DNA of 64,000 bases from positions 11,145,364-11,209,363 of the forward strand of contig NC_051445.1 of the NCBI RefSeq assembly GCF_001649575.2, read 5' to 3'. The position numbers were made by a program, and so were the translations under genes. Positions within the stretch are counted from its first letter, which is position 1, and the number at the start of each line of letters is the position of its first letter. A model generated the notes under the pieces. The model was not told the DNA's origin. It ran no database searches and saw nothing but the letters and a program-made list of their open reading frames with translations. Positions 12,481 through 25,209 of the stretch are shown here, piece by piece. This DNA comes from Kryptolebias marmoratus (lineage: Eukaryota; Chordata; Actinopteri; Cyprinodontiformes; Rivulidae).

Positions 12481-14319
12481 GATTAGAAATGAGCAGAAAG
12501 AAGACACATTATAAACCTATTTGTGGGGCTTAGATAAGTTGCAACAGGAGAGTGTGACGTTTCCAACAGTGAAGGTTATAAACCTTACACATCAGGAGAC
12601 GTTAGCTTGTTTCGTTAGTTTCATTAAGGGCCCCTCTCCAGCTACAACCCGGATTATCTTTAAAGCCTGTAATCAGCAACATCTATTTGATTAGGTGGGC
12701 AATAAAATAATCATCTGAAGCTGCTTTTCATTTCATTTTAATAAATTATATATTAAACAAACAAACTGCCACCGCCAGACTAAGTGGCAATGATAACCAA
12801 TGTCAGAAAATATCTGGGGACGGGGCGGGGACAACAACGAACACCTTGTTGACATGATGAAATCAAGGATGTCACCCATCGGCCTCGACATTGCTCAACT
12901 CTTGTGGTCCGAAACGTTTACTGAGAGCTGACAGTAAAAAGCCGTGAAATGCAGACTGAACGAACGGCGGGACGACACATGGTCCATTAGCTGTAACTCG
13001 GGTCATGCTTTGGGCTTCTCAAAGCCGAGATAATGATGCTCGTGCGTTCGTTGCATCTCAGACATTCTTTTGGAGAGCGGTGGAAAGCTGTAAGTGTTAT
13101 GTGTCAAATCATCCCAGAGCAGGCAGACAGACAGCTTATTGAGCGGCTTCATCGCTGTTATCTCCTCTGATAGCTCACAAGAAAGCCTGCTTCGCCGCCT
13201 CTGTGCCACCGATGAGACAAGAGACGTCAATCGGTCGGCAAAGTCCTCCGGACAGGGCCTGTCCAGGAGGTGCAAGAGTTTGTGCCGATGTAGTTGTCCT
13301 CACCGAGTACAAGACCAGATCCAAGGAAATCTTCTACCAAACTACTGATTACTCTGAAAGGTCCTGATGAGACAGAAGATGTAATCATTTGCAGAACATG
13401 CATTGCTGTAGTTACCTTTTTGGACCGGGTTTCCTTTTGATTGTTGGACAGAACGTGACACCAGTGCTGTTTCAACCTGAATGCAAATGTCTTGTCAGTA
13501 ACACTTTCCATCTTCTTTATGAATCATTAACAAACTGATTATCACTCAAAACTGAAGCAAGCTAATGCAAATGAAGTTGTGATCATAAACCATGTGGAGA
13601 ACTTGTCCAAAACGTGTGAATAAATACATGTAATAATGCGTGTGTGATAGAATTAAGAACCAATCCTTCATAATTATGGTATCGAAAGCTTTGTTGTTGT
13701 TTATTTACACATACGTTTGATTGTGAGGCAGGGCTCACGCCGGTAAATTTAAAGGGTTTGCACTAAAAAACAACACGTACTGAGGTCAAAATCATAAAGG
13801 TAATAAATGCTAGCAACTCCTGAAGATATTTTTTTGGCTAATTCGCTCTGATTTCGAGTTTCAGTCCGTAAACCGGTACATATTTTGGTGCGTTTTGGTC
13901 GCGCTGCAGCACAGGTTAGCTTAAACGCGGCTACACCGTAAAAGTAGCGGACAGCGACGGGAAACAATGGCGAAGGGAGAGCAGTCCCAAACTGAAAGAA
14001 ACCACGTCCGAAAAAACAAACGACCTGCGACAGAAACACCTCCTTTATTGTTGCTTTTGTTTAAAGCGATAAATGTAGCCTTACCTGCTAGTTTCCAAAC
14101 TTTGTTAGCACAGATTCAGCCACGCGCCAAGTCGAGGCTGCCTTCATGTCCTCTTTTTTTCCGTTAAACGACAGACGGTTTAAAGTTATTGACTCGTTTA
14201 TTAACCGTCCGCTCGGTAAACACTTTTCTTTTCTTTCTGCTTAAAAGTGCAAAAAAATAAATATAAAATAGATACAAAATAAAGAAAAACGGGCCTTTCG
14301 TTTTATCAAAATAACGGAT

Positions 14320-14680
14320 TCCTACGTGAATGCGTGATGACGTCAGAGCCGACGCGCCTGCAGCAAACGCTCACGCGCTCACAAAAAGAAAAAAAAACGA
14401 ACAACCGACGCGAAAGTGAAACACTTACTTTGGTGTTTTCTCCTAGAAAGGAGGGTAAAACGTGGCCCTTTTTTTCCCTCTTTCTTTTCTTGTTTTTAAT
14501 CACGTCCTCTTCCGCGGCGTGGGCCGGGCTCCTCTTCGCCCAGCTTCGGCGGTCCCGCTGTGTGCGTCCGGTCCGCTGGGTGAGCTCAGAGCGGCGCAGC
14601 TTCTCGTCCAGATCCGGAGAAATGTTCACATATTTCTACGGAGTGTGGAGTCGGTTTGCCTCTGGAGGGGCAGAGGGATG
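14320..14680. promoter_or_regulatory. second CpG-rich block, candidate distal cers2 promoter
   Basis: Dense CpG with GCGGC and CGGTCC runs. It lies about 6 kb upstream of the cers2 start exon on the sense strand. The acceptor-like site at 8386 implies an upstream non-coding exon, and this block is one candidate for it. No coding exon was recognised. Confidence 0.25.
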
Positions 14681-14910
14681 CTTCAGGGGGAAGTAAATAA
14701 AATAAAATAAAAAAGAAGGATATGTAAGAAGCTCAACTAATGTTCGGGCTGTTCCAGGCTCTTCTCGTGTCCCGCACCCCCCCTCCCTCTCTTTCCCTTC
14801 TCGCGGCGGAGTCTTCGGGGTCTGCGTGGGCGTCTGACCGGACTGAGGTGCGGGTTGGCCCGGCTGGAGAGCGGACTGAGAGGAGCCAACGCAGGCAGGA
14901 GGAGAGAGGA

Positions 14911-14960
14911 GTGAGGAGGAGTGAGGAGGAGTGAGGGGGAGTGAGGGGGAGTGAGGGGAT
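14911..14960 (+). repeat. 10-bp minisatellite (GTGAGGAGGA)5
   Basis: Five consecutive 10-bp units, the first two GTGAGGAGGA and the last three GTGAGGGGGA or GTGAGGGGAT. Non-coding. Confidence 0.85.
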
Positions 14961-15239
14961 AACGGAGAGGGAGGGACGCGGATGACGTTCGAGCACATGA
15001 GAGAGCATTTAGCTGACACACACACACACACACATCCGCTTTTTTCTTCTTGCGAAGTTTTCTCCGCTGCAGTTAGAGATGAGCTTTTCGGTCGAGTCAA
15101 GGTCATTGTTCTTAAATTAAACGCTCCTTAATTTAAGTAATGTCACAATATTGTCAAAAATAATCCTAATAAATAACAAAACCGTACTTGGAGCCCAGAA
15201 CAGGGGAACAGGTAACAACATAAAACAGCTGTAAAACAA

Positions 15240-16125
15240 ACTATAAGTATTCCTTTATGTACCAGCAAAAGTACCCTGAAGTTACCCTGCAAGTACCACC
15301 ATACACAACTTGTTAATGTCCTTTAACTGCACTCTATGCACCCCTGAAATTACCATGTTAGTATCCCACATATAACCTGTAAATAACCTGTAATTGCCCC
15401 TTATATACCCCCTTAAATACTCCACATGTACCTCAGTAAGTACCCTGTATGCACCCTATAATTACCCTGCAAGAACCCTGTATGTACCTCATAATTATCC
15501 TGCTAGAACCCTGTATGTAACCCCGTAAGTACCTCATATGTACCTTAGCAAGTTCCCTGTATGCACCCTATAATTACCCTGCAAGAACCCTTTGTTACCC
15601 TGTAAGTGCCTTCTGACATTCTAATTTTGCCACTGATTGCGCTGCAAGAACCCTGTAGCTACCCCCTAAATACCCTGTTAGTATCCCACACGTAACTTGT
15701 AAACACCCTGTAATTGCCCCTTTATGTACCCCCATAGGTACCTTTTATGTACCTTAGTAAGTACCCTTAATTATTTGTAAGAACCCAGTATGTCCCATTG
15801 TAAATACACTGTATGTACCCTCCAAGTACCCTGTAAGGACTCTGTATGTACCCCCATAATTAACTTGTAAATAACCTGTAATTGCCCTTTATGTACCCCC
15901 ACCAGTACCCTATATGTACTCTGAAAGTACGCTGTAATTAATCTGTAAGGACCCTGTCTGTAAAGTTAAAAAGGAAAACAACTGAACTTTTATTCTGTAG
16001 CCAAAACTACAGAATAGAAGTTCATTTGTTTTGCTTTTTGACTTTAGTTTTAATTTACCATGTCCTGGATGACTGAGATGACTGTAAGTACCCCATAAGT
16101 AACCCATACGTACCCTTTAATTACT
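15240..16125 (+). repeat. degenerate TACCCTG(T/C)AAG-type minisatellite
   Basis: About 700 bp made of variants of a roughly 10-12-bp unit such as GTACCCTGTA, GTACCCTGCAAG, TTACCCTGCAAG and GTACCTTAGTAA. It is interrupted at about 15960-16080 by a hairpin-forming insert and resumes at 16083-16125. Units are too diverged for recent expansion. Confidence 0.8.
15963..16044. repeat. long imperfect inverted repeat (38-bp arms, 6-base loop)
   Basis: Left arm 15963-16000, loop CCAAAA 16001-16006, right arm 16007-16044. The arms pair with four mismatches over 38 positions. It sits inside the minisatellite, so it is either an inserted small inverted-repeat element or a local inverted duplication. Confidence 0.8.
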
Positions 16126-16669
16126 TTGTTTGTCAGCATTTTACATTCTGATGTGAGATTATGTCGAGTCTTCATCCCTTCAAATGGAAAATGGTAAAAC
16201 AAAAGTATGAAATAGGTTTTTTAAAATGTTTCGACACAGAATGCTGGACATCTTCATGCTGGAGGTATTATATTTTCCTTTCTGAGTACAAGTATAAGTT
16301 ACTGAAATATGATTTTACTGGAACGTTTTAGGATCCAGACACTCGCCCCAGTCAAATGTCTCTATGCCTCCTTGATGTTCATTCTCAGTTTTCACCTTTT
16401 AGATGTCAAACAAATATACTTGTTTTCCTTTTTCATGGAAAAAATAAAGAAAGTGTTTGTTTTTTTATTAACCAGGTTCTAAAATGATTCAAATCTAACC
16501 TCAAGTGCAGAAAAAACAGCCAACAGTTTCCACCGTGTCGTCATTTATTGAACCAAAAAAAAAGCAAAGCCAAAACGGAAAAGTTTTGTGGAAAAGCTAA
16601 ATAGACGTGGCTTCTTCCACGGGGCTCGGTTCTGGCAGCTCGTCGGTCCGGAGCGCGCAGATGTGTTTA

Positions 16670-16900
16670 AACCCAACACCGGGGCGGAAAGACATCAGCA
16701 GTGACTTCAGAGAAGCGATCGTCGCTGCCCGTCGGTCTGCGACAACTTCAGAACAATGTAGAAGCCACGATTCTCTGGTGAGGGAAGTTATTCACAGGTG
16801 GGAGCGGATGACTCTACGGATTCACCCGAAGGTCAGACCGTGCAGTGCTCAGGGCAGCGACAATGACACATCTCAGACTCTACAGGCCTCACGTATGACT
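16670..16900 (+). pseudogene. Tc1-like transposase relic
   Basis: Reading forward, three pieces of a Tc1-family transposase N-terminus occur in order: DISSDFREAIVAARRS (first helix-turn-helix), SLVREVIHRWE (end of that domain) and TSQTLQAS (second helix-turn-helix region). The stretch between them is degenerate and the DDE catalytic part is absent, so the element is dead. It lies between the cers2 5' side and the celf3 3' end. No terminal inverted repeats were recognised. Confidence 0.6.
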
Positions 16901-17581
16901 ACTAGAAAAAATAAACACTGTTCAATCACATTTATTTTTTAAATTTCACAATCTTTGTAAAGCAATTAGGCATCACTGAAAAGCCCTAAATGTCCTCTGC
17001 GTTAAGCAAAATGAGTTAATTTAGTCATTAAAAAATGTCCTCCGCAGAAGACAAATCTGAACTCCTGGCAGTCAGGAGCTCACACACATCTGGGCTGCTC
17101 GCGCGCACTTTTTCAGGATGTTCATCTGGAGGGAAGATGATCCTTACACAGGAAGAACTGATTATTGTGCCAGAGCGGGAAGAATAAACAGAAAGTGCGT
17201 TCGGTACAACTTAAATACAGCGTTTAATGCAGCCGGTAAAGAAGAGATGTGTGGATATGAAATGTTGTTTTCAGGTGTGGGCCACTTCCACCCTCTTCTG
17301 GTCACACAGCTGATGTGCGCCTTTTTATGTTTGTCTTTTTTTGGACGGACTTTCTGTTTTTTTCTGACTATATTTTAGCTTTTATTTTAATTTACCCTGA
17401 TTTATCACTAAAATTATGTGATTTTTACGTTAAAAAGGTGAATTCACTTCCTCTCAAGTACAGCTTTTTGTGTGAAAAGCAAAATTTGCCTAAACTCTGC
17501 CACCGCCCCCCCATTTTTTATCGTTCTTTTCGAACACACACACGCTTAACGAACGACACGAGAGCATTTAGTATGACACTT

Positions 17582-17587
17582 TTTATT
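17582..17587 (-). terminator. celf3: putative celf3 polyadenylation signal (AATAAA)
   Basis: AATAAA on the minus strand, about 3.2 kb past the celf3 stop codon, in AT-rich DNA. Other hexamers exist nearby, so this is a candidate distal site only. Confidence 0.35.
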
Positions 17588-20500
17588 CAAACTTAAAAAG
17601 AGAGTGGATCAAAAACAAGGTTCAATAAATAAGAAATAAATATAGCTGTAATCATTAATAGATACATTATAATTACTCGATTGCAAGAGTCTGACAGAAA
17701 CAGGCCCTGAAACTGTTTGTTTTTCTTTTTTTTCCTAGAAAATTCTAAAACCAAAATATTGCACCCCACTCGAACCGTTTCTTTTTTTGTTTGTTTGTTT
17801 TGTTTACCTCCTCCCCCCATAAAGAAAATAATCAAGTAAATAAATATCAGTTTTAGTAAATAAATAAATAAAAAATAGCTCAAATATTAAAACCTCCCGA
17901 GTAAAAGTGCAGCTCNAACTATATACAGGTCATTAGGATCGTCTCCGGAGTCTTTCTAAGCTACCCATTTAGTCGTCTTAGTTTTGTTTTTCCTTAATTT
18001 TCCTTTCCCTTATTGTTACGAAACATCGGTCCCTCTATATCTGCCATGTAATAGACAAGGTATAGAAGTCTACAGAAGTGATATATCGTCTGTTTCCATC
18101 TGTGCCCTCTCTACACACTTGGTCTCTCAGTTGTACTAACCCTGTTCCACACAGACTGTGGTCAAACCAAGCTTTTGGCTGTATGTCACTTTTGTGAGTC
18201 GCGTGTGTTCATGTTTGTGCGTTTTATGTACATATCAGCTTTGTTCCATTTAAGGTTCGGCATCAGGAGTGCGGGTATCTCTGCGTAAGTGTGTGTGTGT
18301 GTGTGTGTGCGTGTGTGTGGCAGCGCTCGGCGGACGCTCACAGGTAGCAGACAGCCTGAAAGCACAATGAATCCTGGGATTTCCCACCTCAGCCGGACTC
18401 TGAGAGGTCACCTGCGAAAGGGGAGTCGGAGGACAGAGGGAGCGACACACGACAAGGAGAGAGGGACAGAGAAGAAGAGACGGCGCGTTAGGAGCCGGCT
18501 GTCAGACAACGCCCCCTCCCGTCAAAACAATGGCTTCTCCCTGAGGGCCTATATCGTCAAGCGTCCTGCGTCCTGCGTGCTGCCCTGCCGCCCGGCTTTT
18601 TCCCCCCTCCGCCTCGGGACGAAAGGCGCCGTTATTCACAGACGTAAAAAGCTCTTTCAGCAGTCGCAAAAACCAAGGTGCTCCGACACATACACGGTCG
18701 CTCCGCTTTCATGCAACTCCATACAGGGAAAGTCGAGGCTACGTGTCCCCCCCCATCCACCCCCCNNNNNNNNNCTCGGTGGCTGGAGAGGTGCGCGTCT
18801 GTACTCGCGAACCCCGGCGTTGTCCTCGTCAGCCGCACTCGTGTCCCCCCCACCGGATCACGGCAAGCAAACACCGCTACCAACATGCATCACTCTCTGG
18901 CATTTGCAGTATAGAAATTCTGGGTGGCAGTTCGGTTCAGAGAATCGAGTCCGATTGAAGGTTTTCTGTAAATAGCTTCTGTGCATGTTGCAGTGTTATA
19001 AAGGTTTGACATGTTTTTTTCAAATATTTATTACGTAAAGCTTTGTCTAGGGGTGGAGGAAAAGCCACTTATCTCTAACGTGTGTTGCCATTTTCATGGT
19101 ACACCCACAGCAGCGTCCGCTTCGTGGAGGATTAAATTGACCTCCCAACGAAGCGACCTTTACGCTCGCTCCGTCGTGTTTTTTGTTTTTGTTGTTGTTT
19201 TTTTCTCCCAGAATTCCTATAGTTGAAGGCTGTTCTCCAATAAGCAAGAGGCACTTGTTCTTCCACCATGACAACCACATACCCGTTACCTCAAAACACG
19301 AGCTAGAAGGAGCAAGTTGGGGCTGAAACAAGTGGGAAGGAAAAAAAAAACGTGGATAAAGCGACTGGAGGAGGGAGGAGGGAGCGTGAAAGAGGTGCTG
19401 AAGGTGAGAGGAGGAGGGAGCGCCACAAAAAAAGCAGTGGTAGGAAAGGGAAAGTGGGACACAAAGAGGAAAATGGAGGAGCAACAAACTAAAGTGCCAC
19501 ATCACAGTGTTAAAAAGATCACAGTCCAGGGTTTTGAACTCAGCCTATCAGAGTACAGCTCAACGAAGTGCATGCTTACTCAGAAACAGTGTTTTTTTTC
19601 GTCAGTGACATCAGATGACCTCGTCTAACACTTTTGTACCCCCATGCTTCGTATCGAGGTGCGGCCACGTCACGTCCTCCGGTCCATCTGGGCCTACCAT
19701 TTTACCCTGCAACGTACCAAAACTTTCTTTCTTTCTTTCCTTCTTTCTGTCTTTTCTTTTTTTTTTCTTCCTCCCCCATCAAAGCAGTTTCTTGGTCTCC
19801 TGCATCGTTGCTCTACATCCCTCCACCAGTCCCACCGTGGGAACCTCCGAGCAGACGCCAATGCAACAAAGACCGTTCTGTCCCGTGTTACACGCTAAGC
19901 GGGTAACACAGAAACATACGCACGCAAAGATGTCCACGCTCTCTCTCTCTCTGTTTTTTTTTTCTTTCTTTTTTTTTTACCCGAAACCACTTGGATAAAT
20001 AATAATGACACCAAACAGAACACTACAGAAACTGATCAAAAACAAAGCTGTAAAAAAAAGGGCGAGCTTCACTACGAAATTTATCAGATTACGATATGTT
20101 GGTTAAGTGTGTCGAGTATCCAATCAGATGGGTTGATTTGGAGTGCAGTCCTGGCTAATGATAGTTATTGATCAGTATGTGCACAGGTCAATACAAAATA
20201 AAGTCACAATGCACCAAACACAGTCTGTGATCACTACAGCAACAGGACATGCAAGTCAACGCATGGCTGGTTGCTCGAGGTGACAGAAACAAAAAAATTG
20301 CCAAGGGCAACCAACACAGGCAATAAATCGCCACAGCAACCCAAACACAGGCCAACCAGTCAACTTACAACAATGTGAGAGGAAGGGGGGGCTCGGGGCT
20401 TTATCGGTCACTAGGCGACCGTTGCCATAGCGATGGGGTCCTCGAGAATTATGATTGGACGGGAGGATCTTGGGTGAGGTAAGTTGCCAGTGTCAGGAAA

Positions 20501-20799
20501 AGATCAAAACAGCAGGAAAGAAAATAAATAAGATTGTGAAAGAAAAAAAAAACGTAATTAAAATAAAAACAATATATGTATATTTTTGTTTTCACACTTT
20601 TTTTTCAGTTTTCCTGAGCTGGTTAAGTTGTTCTCATGAGTAACCAAAAGCTGTTTCCTGTTAGCTGTTTACCAAGAGTTAGCAATCAATCCCCCGCTCC
20701 TTAAACAAACTGCCCCTCTGATGGCTTCACATCATGTCACTTCGTACCTCTTCACCACCTCACCTCCACATAATTGCTCTTTCTCCTCGCAGCCGTGGC
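17588..20799 (-). other. celf3: probable long celf3 3' UTR
   Basis: No other gene was recognised between the celf3 stop and the AT-rich end near 17.6 kb. The region contains U-rich and UGU-rich stretches in sense, a CA repeat, a single N at 17916 and a 9-base N gap at 18766-18774. The extent of the transcript is inferred, not seen. Confidence 0.45.
17917..18307 (+). repeat. 391-bp exact direct duplicate, copy 1
   Basis: Identical as read to 38281-38671, offset 20364 bases. It begins immediately after a single N (17916) and ends inside a GT repeat. The surrounding sequences differ, apart from the shared GT tract. The N at this boundary points to an assembly join. Confidence 0.95.
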
Positions 20800-20927
20800 T
20801 CAGTACGGGCGGTTGGCGTCCTTGGGCCTCTTGAGCTGCACCTTGAGTCTCTTCATGCCGATCTGGAAGCCGTTCATGGCCTGGATTGCCGCCTGAGCGC
20901 TGGCTGGGTTGTCGAAACTCACGAATC
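20800..20927 (-). CDS. celf3: celf3 coding exon 12 (RRM3 end and stop)
   Basis: 128 bp, acceptor CTCTCGCAG, stop TGA at 20800-20802. It encodes [41 protein letters not shown] is the terminal stretch (given in part: [10 protein letters not shown]...DANRPY). ANRPY is the CELF3/CELF6-type terminus, while CELF5 ends in PGHPY. Confidence 0.96.
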
Positions 20928-21265
20928 CTGCGAGAGACGGGACGACACGAGACGCGGTGACTTCTGCCGTCTCCGGTCGCGGTTCGCGTCCAGATGAAAA
21001 CAAGAGTGTTTTACGACCCGCCTCATCCTTTATGTTTTTGTCCTTTCCTCAGTCTTACACACCCACTCCCTCCCCACTTTCCCTCCCCCGTTTCCTCCCC
21101 CCTCGTCTTGTGTCTCACCGAAACATTTGCTCTGGTTGGTGGCCCGGTCCACAAACACCTTCGCGGATATGACATTGCCAAAGGGCAGGAACATCTGCAG
21201 CATCTCAGAGTCACTGAACTCCTGAGGCAAGTGGTAGATGAAGATGTTACACCCTTCTGGACCTG

Positions 21266-21298
<33 letters not shown>

Positions 21299-24200
21299 TT
21301 AGCCGCAGGATTATAAACGATCTCAGGCGGTGAAGAACTTTAAAAACAATCGCAGCAGAGAGAGGGGGGCGTGGCCCCGGCCAGGCAGGAAGTCACATCA
21401 CCTTCTCTTTGCTGCTGTTGCTGGGGCTGCTGGTGTTGCTGGGCAACCAGCGTCGGCTGCTGGGGAAACGGCTGCCCGACCAATCCGTACGCAGCCGGGT
21501 ACGCCGCTATTGGAAGACAGGGAGGACAAGCAACGTCTCATTGGGTAGAAACAACAGGTGGCAACAAAAAAAAGTGACCAATAGAGTCATTTCCTTCGAA
21601 GCGAAACGTCTCCCGTTGAAGGTGAAAACTATTAACTGTAACAACAAAGAGGAGCGAGTCGACCAAACAGAGACACAGTTGATTTCAGTCTGGTGGGCAC
21701 GCATTGCATCATCCCTTTCGCCCGTGGTTATGGACCATGTATATGGATGGCGTCTCAGTGAAATCAGATAAATCATACAGTTAATTACCCTTGAGTTTGT
21801 TTTTGTCCTTGAAAGCCGGAGCACATCTTCATTTAACCTCCCACCTGTCGTGTCTGCCGCTCTGAGGAGATTTGAAGTTTTTACTGAATAACATTTCCTC
21901 CACCGAGGAGGTCGTGTAAATGATGGCGGGCTTGTTTGTTTGCTTGTTTGCAAGGTTGCTTAAGAACGAACAAGGAGATGCTGATGAAATTTCCAGGAAA
22001 CGTTGGGAATTTTGGTGGCGATCCGGATCAGACTGGTTCTTAGAACGCTACAGCCTTGTTGGAGGTTTGTGCTCTCCAAGTAATTCTGGTGATCCAGTAT
22101 TAGAAAGAATATACTTTAAATCACGTGTCAAACTGAAAGCCCGTAACATTTTATCTGCCCCCCCAAGATTACATTTAAATATTATTTGATCTGGACCTCC
22201 AGTCTGTGACAAATCAAGTGTCTGTCGCTTCTCATTTTTGTTTAGTGAAGTCTACCTGAGACGGTTACTTTACAACCACAAAAGGTAAGTTTTAGTTTCT
22301 CGGTAATCTTTGATTTTAACGTGGAAAGGGCAGCAGAGAGCAACAAATGGGACGGATCAGACTGTTGTTGATCAAACTTGCAGCCAAGTATTATTAACTC
22401 AGACTTGAGTTAACAGCGAGTCTTTTTCTGTATTTTCTTCTTGTTACATGTTAGCAGCTGTATGATCAGACTGTTGTTGATGGCTTTTTAGTTGTTTTAA
22501 TGCAGAAAATTTCATAAGAAGACAGAAGAAATGAATGCTAATGATGCGTCTTTTTGAGTTTGTTTTATTATTCTTTATTCATTAAACTATTCTATATAAT
22601 TTGTCACTGGAAAAAGGTATTAGATTTTTCTATATGAATACAACCAGGTGTAATTTATGTATTTTTTTTGCAATAAATATTGATCAAGATCGGCCCTCAG
22701 TAAGGACCAAGTTTTGAATTATGGCCTTCGTGTGTGACTGAGTTTGACATCCCCTGATCTACATCATATAGATGTAGATCTGTTTCACCTGATTCAGAGG
22801 TTAAATCACCTCTTCATGTTCTGCAGAAGTCTGTTAATCACCCATTGATTCAGATCAGGTGTGTTGGAGCAGGGAAACAAGTAAAACCTGCAGGATGGTG
22901 GCCCTTGAGGACCAGGATTGCCCACCCCTGATATAGAGTGTACTATACAAGAACCCAGATCCTAAACGCCTAAAGCCGCTCAGTGCTCATATCTGTCCGA
23001 ACACAAACCTGTGTAGTGCTGCATGCCTGCGTAGGCTTGCTGAAGCGGATCCAAGGCTGCCGCCGGACTCTGGGCTGGAAGAAACCAAATAAATCCAGTG
23101 AGGATAGAAAAACATACACCATATCCTAGTAAGCACCGGTTACAGACTTCTGTACGCTCATCGTGATACCTTGGTACGGATGAACTCCATTGGTGTATAG
23201 AGTTTCTGTTTGTTGTCCGTTGGTGGGAGCCGCCACGTTGCTGTAACCGTTCACTCCAATGGGCGGAGGAATAGCTGGTACAGGCGTTGCTGCGATAGTT
23301 GGTGGGGTGTTCGTACCTGCAGAAATAGATTCCATCATAATAATCAGCACGCATCAGTTTTTTTTCTTTAAGATGACCTCAAACTATTGGACGGGCTGTA
23401 CATTATTTATATATTATTCTGCTTAATGTTGGCAAAAAATGACTACGGCTGGAAACCTTCAAGCATCACACGCAGCAAGACTGACTTTTGTTTTGATTAT
23501 GATCAGAAATAAAACGGTCTAAAACTCTTTCGTGCTCTGAAAGCTGACAACAACCGCATTTTACGTTTGAGTTTGAGTGCGCAGGGCGGTGAGATTACCC
23601 GAGGACGGCGTGATGGGCGTAATCGGCGTAGCGATGATTCCGTTGGCATTGAGCGCCGCCATCTGCTGCATCTGGACGGCGGCAACTGTCGCCACGGGAG
23701 ACAAGTACGCTGACTGGGCAACCAGGGCCTGCTGCTGGACGAGCTGCAGACGAGGGAGGAAGGAGACGGAGGAAAAGAAGGGGGTTAAATTGATATGGGA
23801 AATAAAATAAAAAAAGAACGGGGAACGGGAGAGAAAAAGAGGATGAAAAATGGGAGGAAGGGCCGGGGAAAGGGAGTGATGGAGGAACAGATGAATAGAG
23901 ATCTAATTACAAGGCCATTATGTCCCAAGTCAGTGGGTTAATGGTTGTGTGTTGCGGGAAAGCTAATGCTAGATGACGTATGTTCTGTTGTCTGGGTAAT
24001 AACATTAGGTCCAATTAGACCACTGATAGCCTCTTCAAACTTATTACATCCTTTCATAAGCACAGCACTCACCCTTGCGAGCTCGGCGTGCGCGTGCGGG
24101 TGCGGGACAGGGGGCGTTTGTGTGTTTGTGCTTGCCTGTGCGTTGACCGCCTGCGTGTAGGCGTTGTAGGCGGGGAAGTTGAGGGTCATGGGGCTGAAGA

Positions 24201-25171
24201 TGCCGAGCTGCGAGGCCACCTGCTGCATCCTCCTCAGCCCCCGCTCCTTCTCTGTGTCAGCGAACTTCACCACCAGGCTGGACGACGCTCCCTGTGAGCG
24301 GAGAAACACACAAACGACGATAAGTCTCCGATGCGACGGGGGCTGTTAAGTTGGAACAAGACCGCCGAGCTGGGCTTCACTTCACCCAGATGCAACTCAC
24401 AGGCATCGTGCGGCTCCCGTGCAAACTGTTGATGGCAGCTTGGGCTTCGGCGTGTCCTTGGAATTTGACAAAAGCGCATCCTGCAACGGAACAAAGACGC
24501 CAAATTAGACAGCAGCGCTAAATGAAGAACAACGGCTTTCGGCGCCCTTTCCTTTTGTGCGCTTAAGCACGTCTTTGAGATGCAATTTACCTTTGCTTGT
24601 GCCATCTGGTCCTCTCAAAACAGTACACTCCTCTATGCTGCCAAAGGGCTCAAACAGCCTTCTGACATCCTCGTCGCTCTGTTGCTTTCCCAGCATGCCC
24701 ACGAACAACTTCCTGTCCTCTGAGAGTCGGCAGTGTGCGGAGGAAACAGAAGAAGGGAAATAAACTCTAATTATGCTTCAACTTGTCCGTGTTGTCTGTG
24801 TCGTACCGGTAAAAAAAAAAAGGCTGGAGCTGCGGAAAGGGCTGCTTGTGGACGCCGTTAATGTTAATTTCGTCCACCAGGGAGCAGTGTTGGCTGTGAA
24901 CACGCTAGGGGAGCGAGGAGCTGAAAGAGTATTTAGCAACGGCAAGTCCGAGAGTCGGCCAAGCACCCCAGCTGACTACTACCGTCTCTGTCTGATCCAG
25001 CCCGACACCTTCTAGTTGCCGCACTCTGTCTGTGGGTGGACAGATTTTAGCTCGAGTGCAAAGCGAGAACATTTTAAAAAACCCTTTTCGTTTTGACAAA
25101 AATGTACAGACTTTTTTATGGTAAAGTTTACAGCAAAAGGGAGTCAGCCTCTTTGCAATGGCATAAGGTCA

Positions 25172-25209
<38 letters not shown>

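Noticed and set aside
14636..15106. 156-codon minus frame rich in Pro/Ser
   Set aside because: It spans a 10-bp minisatellite and a CA repeat; all three frames look equally open, so it is composition, not coding.
18289..18975. 228-codon plus-strand frame
   Set aside because: It starts in a GT repeat (VCVCV), crosses a 9-base N gap and lies in the probable celf3 3' UTR antisense. No domain recognised.
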